From Anaerolinea sp. (GTDB lineage Bacteria > Chloroflexota > Anaerolineae > Anaerolineales > Anaerolineaceae): DNA of 64,000 nucleotides. Position 1 is the stretch's first letter; the number at the start of each line of letters is the position of its first letter. This document shows positions 59,733-64,000 of the stretch, in pieces. Under the pieces are notes generated by a model, which had not been told where the DNA came from, made no database searches, and saw only the letters and a program-made list of their open reading frames with translations. The stretch lies in the NCBI GenBank assembly GCA_013824865.1, contig PNON01000001.1, positions 1-64,000 of the forward strand, read 5' to 3'. Position numbers and translations under genes: made by a program.

Positions 59733-60911
59733 TTAGATCACGCCGAGCTTTTTGCCGACTTTAGCGAAGGTATCCAGCACCTTATCGAGTTGTGCATCAG
59801 TGTGGGTGGCCATGTAGCTGGTGCGCAACAACTGGCGCCCGGGAGCCACAGCCGGTGAGATGACCGGGTTGACGAAGATGCCTTCGTCAAACAGGGTCTT
59901 CCACATCAGGAAGGTCATGTCGTTATCGCCGATGATGATGGGAACGACCGGGGTGACCGAGTTACCAATATCAAAGCCCAGAGACTTATAGCCTTTGCGC
60001 ATCTTATCCGCGTTGGCAAGGACGCGCGCGGGGCGGTCTGGCTCTTCGTGCATGACATGCAGGGCAGCCAGGGCAGCGGCGGTATTGGCAGGCGGGATGC
60101 TGGCGCTGAAGATGACCGAGCGGGCAAAATGCTTGATGTATGAAATGACATCCGTGTCACCGGCGATGAAACCGCCCAGGGAGGCAAAAGATTTGCTGAA
60201 GGTGGACATGATGAGATCAACATCATTTGTGACACCGAAATGCGCCACCGTGCCGCGTCCGCCGCCCATCACGCCCATGCCGTGGGCATCATCCACCATC
60301 AGGCGGGCGCCATATTTTTTCATCAGTGGGATCATCTGTGGCAGCGGAGCCAGGTCGCCTTCCATGCTGAAGAGGCCGTCCACTACCACCAGCTTGCCGA
60401 TATTCTCAGGGATGGATTGGAGGGTACGTTCGAGGTGGTCCATGTCGTTGTGGACATAGCGCTCGATCTTGCCATAGCCCAATCGGGCGCCATCCACGAT
60501 GCTGGCATGGTCATCTTTATCGAGGATCACTACATCACCGCGGCCGACCAGGGCGCTGATGGTTCCCAGGTTGACCTGCATGCCAGTAGAAAAGATGAGC
60601 GTGGCTTCTTTACCGACCCACTCGGCCAGCTCGTGTTCCAACTGCTCGTGCAGTTCAAGCGTACCATTCAAGAAGCGGGAGCCGGTGCAGGAGGTGCCAA
60701 AGCGCTTGATGGCTTCTATGGCGGCTTCCTTGACTTTCGGGTGGGTGGTGAGACCCAGGTAGTTATTGGAACCGCACATGATGAGGCGGTGACCTTTGAA
60801 CACTGCTTCGGTGCCCTCGTTCTCAGTCAGAGGGATGAAGTAGGGATAAATACCGGTTGCCTTGGCGTTCTTTACATCCAAAAAATCGTTGCACTTCTGA
60901 AAGATATCCAT
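59733..60911 (-). CDS. alpha-oxoamine synthase family, serine palmitoyltransferase-like
   Basis: CGSNNYLGLTTHPKV, GSRFLNGTLELHEQLE, VDDAHGMGVMG, TFSKSFASLGGFIAG, LLRTSYMATHT. Confidence 0.8.
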   Translation of the reverse strand: MDIFQKCNDFLDVKNAKATGIYPYFIPLTENEGTEAVFKGHRLIMCGSNNYLGLTTHPKVKEAAIEAIKRFGTSCTGSRFLNGTLELHEQLEHELAEWVGKEATLIFSTGMQVNLGTISALVGRGDVVILDKDDHASIVDGARLGYGKIERYVHNDMDHLERTLQSIPENIGKLVVVDGLFSMEGDLAPLPQMIPLMKKYGARLMVDDAHGMGVMGGGRGTVAHFGVTNDVDLIMSTFSKSFASLGGFIAGDTDVISYIKHFARSVIFSASIPPANTAAALAALHVMHEEPDRPARVLANADKMRKGYKSLGFDIGNSVTPVVPIIIGDNDMTFLMWKTLFDEGIFVNPVISPAVAPGRQLLRTSYMATHTDAQLDKVLDTFAKVGKKLGVI

Positions 60912-60936
60912 GATAAAACCTCCAATAATAAAATAA

Positions 60937-61776
60937 TTACTGACGCCGTTTCATAATTCGGCGGATGGCATTTTTGACTTCCATATCCATGACCACATAA
61001 GTGAAGTCACCCAGAATGGAGGTGAGGGTGTAATAAAACCAGCTCTGGAAACCGGGCAGGATGGTGTAGCGACCTTTGCGCATGTCTTTAACGATGACGC
61101 TGGCCACTTTTTCGGCGGTGAGCACGCCAGCGTTATCAGCAAGTTCCTTGGTGATGGCAGGCTTCAAGTCCTTTTCAAATGCCAATTGGGGGGTGAGCGT
61201 ATCGGGTGGGAATACGACCGATACCTGCACACCACGCGGTTTCAGCTCCGCGCGCAGCACATCAGAAAATCCGCGCACGGCATATTTGGAGGCACCGTAC
61301 CCACTATAGCCGTAAGTGCCGATGAAACCAGCCATTGAAGAGATGTTGACGATCCAGCCGCTGCCGCGCTTGAGCATCCCGTTCACAAAGGCACGGGTCA
61401 CATACACCGTGCCCAGGTAGTTGATATTCACCAGGTCGCGGAAGATCTCCGGCGCAAGGGTGGAGAACTTGCCGGGGTAGGTGATGCCGGCTGAGTTGAT
61501 GAGAAAATCGGGGGTGCCATGTTCCTGCTCGTATTTTGCCAGGGCGGGCATGACCTTCTCCAGGTCGGAGACATCGCCGGCGACCAGGCGCAGTTGCTGG
61601 GCAGGGTTGACAAAATGGGAGCGGATCTCGTCCGCGGCTAGGTGAAGCTGATGATTGCGGCGGGCCATGATAGCAATATCCGCGCCCTGGCTGGCAAGCA
61701 GATTGGCCAGCGCCAGGCCGATGCCGCTGGAGCCACCGGTGATGAAAACGTGTTTAGCTGAGAAGTTTAATTTCAT
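60937..61776 (-). CDS. SDR reductase, 3-ketodihydrosphingosine reductase-like
   Basis: FITGGSSGIGLALA, NSAGITYPGKF, YSGYGASKYAVRGFSDVLRAEL, VSVVFPPDTLTPQL; C-terminal hydrophobic stretch. Confidence 0.75.
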   Translation of the reverse strand: MKLNFSAKHVFITGGSSGIGLALANLLASQGADIAIMARRNHQLHLAADEIRSHFVNPAQQLRLVAGDVSDLEKVMPALAKYEQEHGTPDFLINSAGITYPGKFSTLAPEIFRDLVNINYLGTVYVTRAFVNGMLKRGSGWIVNISSMAGFIGTYGYSGYGASKYAVRGFSDVLRAELKPRGVQVSVVFPPDTLTPQLAFEKDLKPAITKELADNAGVLTAEKVASVIVKDMRKGRYTILPGFQSWFYYTLTSILGDFTYVVMDMEVKNAIRRIMKRRQ

Positions 61777-61867
61777 GGTTTATATAGTATACGATAAGAA
61801 AGGATTGATAAAGATAGCCTATTATAGTTTATAAATTTTTATTGATAGAAATTAGTCACTCATAAAC

Positions 61868-61899
61868 AACGAACCTCCCTATCAAAGGAAGGTTCGTTG
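61868..61899. terminator. hairpin downstream of cytochrome b-c gene
   Basis: aacgaacct...aggttcgtt, 9-bp stem. Confidence 0.55.
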
Positions 61900-61906
61900 A
61901 TCGAAT

Positions 61907-63089
61907 CTACTTTTCTGGCGCGCCGGCCAGTATCCAGGCTTTCAAGGCATCCAGCTCTTCAAGCGAGAGCTGCCCGGGGTGGCCGCCGGCTTCCATGATC
62001 TGGATAACCAGGCTGGCAGCCGGGTCACCAATGGTAAAGGCTTGCCCTTTAGCCACCATTCACCGCGTCCGCGTAAGTGGCCAGGGATAAATCGCCAGAA
62101 GCGCCGTGACACATTCCGCATTTCTGCTGCATCAAAACGCCGATTCCTCCATCCCAGGTGGTGAGGTCAAGGTCGGTTTCCTGAGGTTTATTGGGGTTCA
62201 TATTCAGGGTTACAACAGTGGGCGTGGCAGTGGGTATGGGTGTCGGGATGCTGGTGGCGAGGACCTGAACCTGTTCAGCCGGTGGCAAGGTGGAGATGGC
62301 AGTAGTCTCAACCGTGACGAAGAAATAGATGCCGACCAGGGAAGCGAGGGAGAACACTGCAGCTATTGGAAAGAAAATAGAGCGGCGTTTCTTGATGACT
62401 TCAGGTGGAAAGGAGAATTTTCCGACCCCGGCTTTGATTTTTTCCAGCTCCAGGGCGTGATCTTCTTCCATCTCGTGGTGTTCTAGTTTGCCGTTGAATA
62501 TGGATTTATTGAAGCGCTTGGAGTGAACATGGTAGAAGTGCCAGACGAGGATAGCCAGCACTGCCAGCACGGATTCACCGCCGTGGGCAGCTTTGGCTGC
62601 CGGGATGAAGACACCGGGCAGGAGATGGGCAGTCACGATCGGGTTCCAAAGCATGAAACCTGTGATGGCCATCACTGCGCCGCCCCACATCAATGCCCAG
62701 TATTCAGCTTTCTCATCGAATGTGTAACGGCCTTGTTTTGGGCGGGATTTTTTCAGCCCGAAATTGTAACCAAAAGCCTGGATGCCATCTTTTACATCTT
62801 TAATGCCGGGAAGCATGGTCATTTCTGCGCATTCCACATAGGATTTGTAACCGATCAACACGAAATGGTAGATGATCTCGAACAGGAAGATGGTGGCGGA
62901 CACGCGGTGAATGATGCGCATCGCACTGATACCGCCAAATACCTGGATCAGCCATAGGGAAATATCCACGTTGATATATTTCTGCACCAGGCCAGTAATG
63001 GCGAGGGTGGTAAAAGAAAGGAACAGCAAGAGATGCTCAATACGTTGAGCTACCGGAAAGCGTTCGTAGGAAGAGGGTTTGTCGCTCAT
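61907..63089 (-). pseudogene. formate dehydrogenase gamma-like cytochrome b with C-terminal cytochrome c domain, frameshifted near the C-terminus
   Basis: ORF 62049-63089 ends ...CGMCHGASGDLSLATYADAVNGG*; the next frame continues AKGQAFTIGDPAASLVIQIMEAGGHPGQLSLEELDALKAWILAGAPEK* to 61907. Confidence 0.75.
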
Positions 63090-64000
63090 GATTCCTTCAC
63101 TCCTTTGCGCTTATCGATCAAGCGGCGGATATAGTCGGAAATTACATATAAAGCCATGACACCAATCACCAGCGGGATCATGATCTTATAAAAGAGATTT
63201 ACGTAGAATACAAGCGGAGCTTTAGTGGGGCTGGCAGTGTAATGGCTCATCCATGAGGCGGGGAAGTTTTCACTGGCATCCGGGTGACACTTCTGGCAGG
63301 TCTTCAGCAAATTGCTCTTGATGTGCAGGCCGTTGGCAGGGGCATCTGAACGGGTCATATTATGGACACCATGGCAATCGATACACACCGGGGTGTTGGT
63401 TTGCTGATCGGGGGCTGTTTTTTCAAAGATGGTCACTGTTGTGCCATGGAAGTCTGCGATATAGGTGCTGTTGACTTTGGAGGAAAGACCATACTTATCC
63501 ATTAGTGCTTTATCAGCGTGGCATTTAGAACAAATACCAGGTGAGCGGAGACGGAAGGCATTATCGATGGCGGAAACATTGTGCACGCTGTGGCAATCTA
63601 TGCAGGTGGGGGTGTCGATGTTGCCTTCCAGCAGCAGGCTGGATCCGTGCACAGAGCCTTTGTATTGCCCATAGATCTCGTTGTGGCATTTGGAACAGGT
63701 GAGGGGAATATTCACCCGTGCCTCTCCCAGGGTGTTGCCATTCTTATCCACCAGCAGGGTCTGGGTATGCGGATTGTGACAATCGGTGCAGGCCGGGGCG
63801 AGCACATTACCGGCTTCATGAGCCTGCATGTGGATGCTGTCTTTCACAGCAGCATACTGTTCTGCGTGACATTGCTGGCAGGCCTGGGTGGCTTCAAAAC
63901 TGAATTCTTTATGAGTATCGATGGTCAACTCAGGATGGGGATAGCCAGTAATGGATATATGGCAAGTGGTGCAGGGTAAACCCTGATTACCGTGCACTGT
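63086..64000 (-). CDS. multiheme cytochrome c with C-terminal TM anchor (5' end beyond window)
   Basis: Eight visible CxxCH: CTTCH, CQQCH, CTDCH, CSKCH, CIDCH, CSKCH, CIDCH, CQKCH; ORF runs to the window edge. Confidence 0.9.
   Translation of the reverse strand, partial: TVHGNQGLPCTTCHISITGYPHPELTIDTHKEFSFEATQACQQCHAEQYAAVKDSIHMQAHEAGNVLAPACTDCHNPHTQTLLVDKNGNTLGEARVNIPLTCSKCHNEIYGQYKGSVHGSSLLLEGNIDTPTCIDCHSVHNVSAIDNAFRLRSPGICSKCHADKALMDKYGLSSKVNSTYIADFHGTTVTIFEKTAPDQQTNTPVCIDCHGVHNMTRSDAPANGLHIKSNLLKTCQKCHPDASENFPASWMSHYTASPTKAPLVFYVNLFYKIMIPLVIGVMALYVISDYIRRLIDKRKGVKES

Overview
The window is a bacterial chromosome segment that looks like Chloroflexota/Anaerolineae; this is inferred from gene content and Thr/Pro-rich secreted proteins, not from a search. 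Housekeeping content: CIRCE-groES-groEL, dnaA, ftsK/spoIIIE, rnz, rnd-like, nadE, an ABC-F ATPase, nrfHA, SPFH/NfeD, tRNA-Ser(CGA) and tRNA-Arg(CCT). Accessory content: a type IIG restriction-modification gene with duplicated 3'-end remnants, a type III RM locus holding a ThsB-like TIR protein, a small multi-TM protein and an AlbA/Schlafen-like protein, and a Phd/RelE-type toxin-antitoxin pair. An ~11.2 kb island (about 35.07-46.33 kb) is bounded by a 28-nt direct repeat of the tRNA-Arg 3' end. It carries a two-component system, a Liv-type ABC transporter and Tm-1-like (UPF0261 plus two TIM-barrel) genes. Top leads: (1) a DsrE-family gene with an in-frame UGA at a Cys position (UxxC) and a bacterial-SECIS-like hairpin, a candidate selenoprotein; (2) the tRNA-Arg island with the Tm-1-like module; (3) the TM+TIR pair nested in res-...-mod with no ThsA; (4) an adjacent serine-palmitoyltransferase-like and 3-ketosphinganine-reductase-like pair; (5) a promoter-hairpin-terminator unit at the window start (small RNA or attenuator). 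Several genes appear frameshifted or truncated (DUF1232/YkvA-like, MFS, cytochrome b-c fusion, Bro-N). Everything comes from reading the sequence and supplied ORFs; no database search was run.
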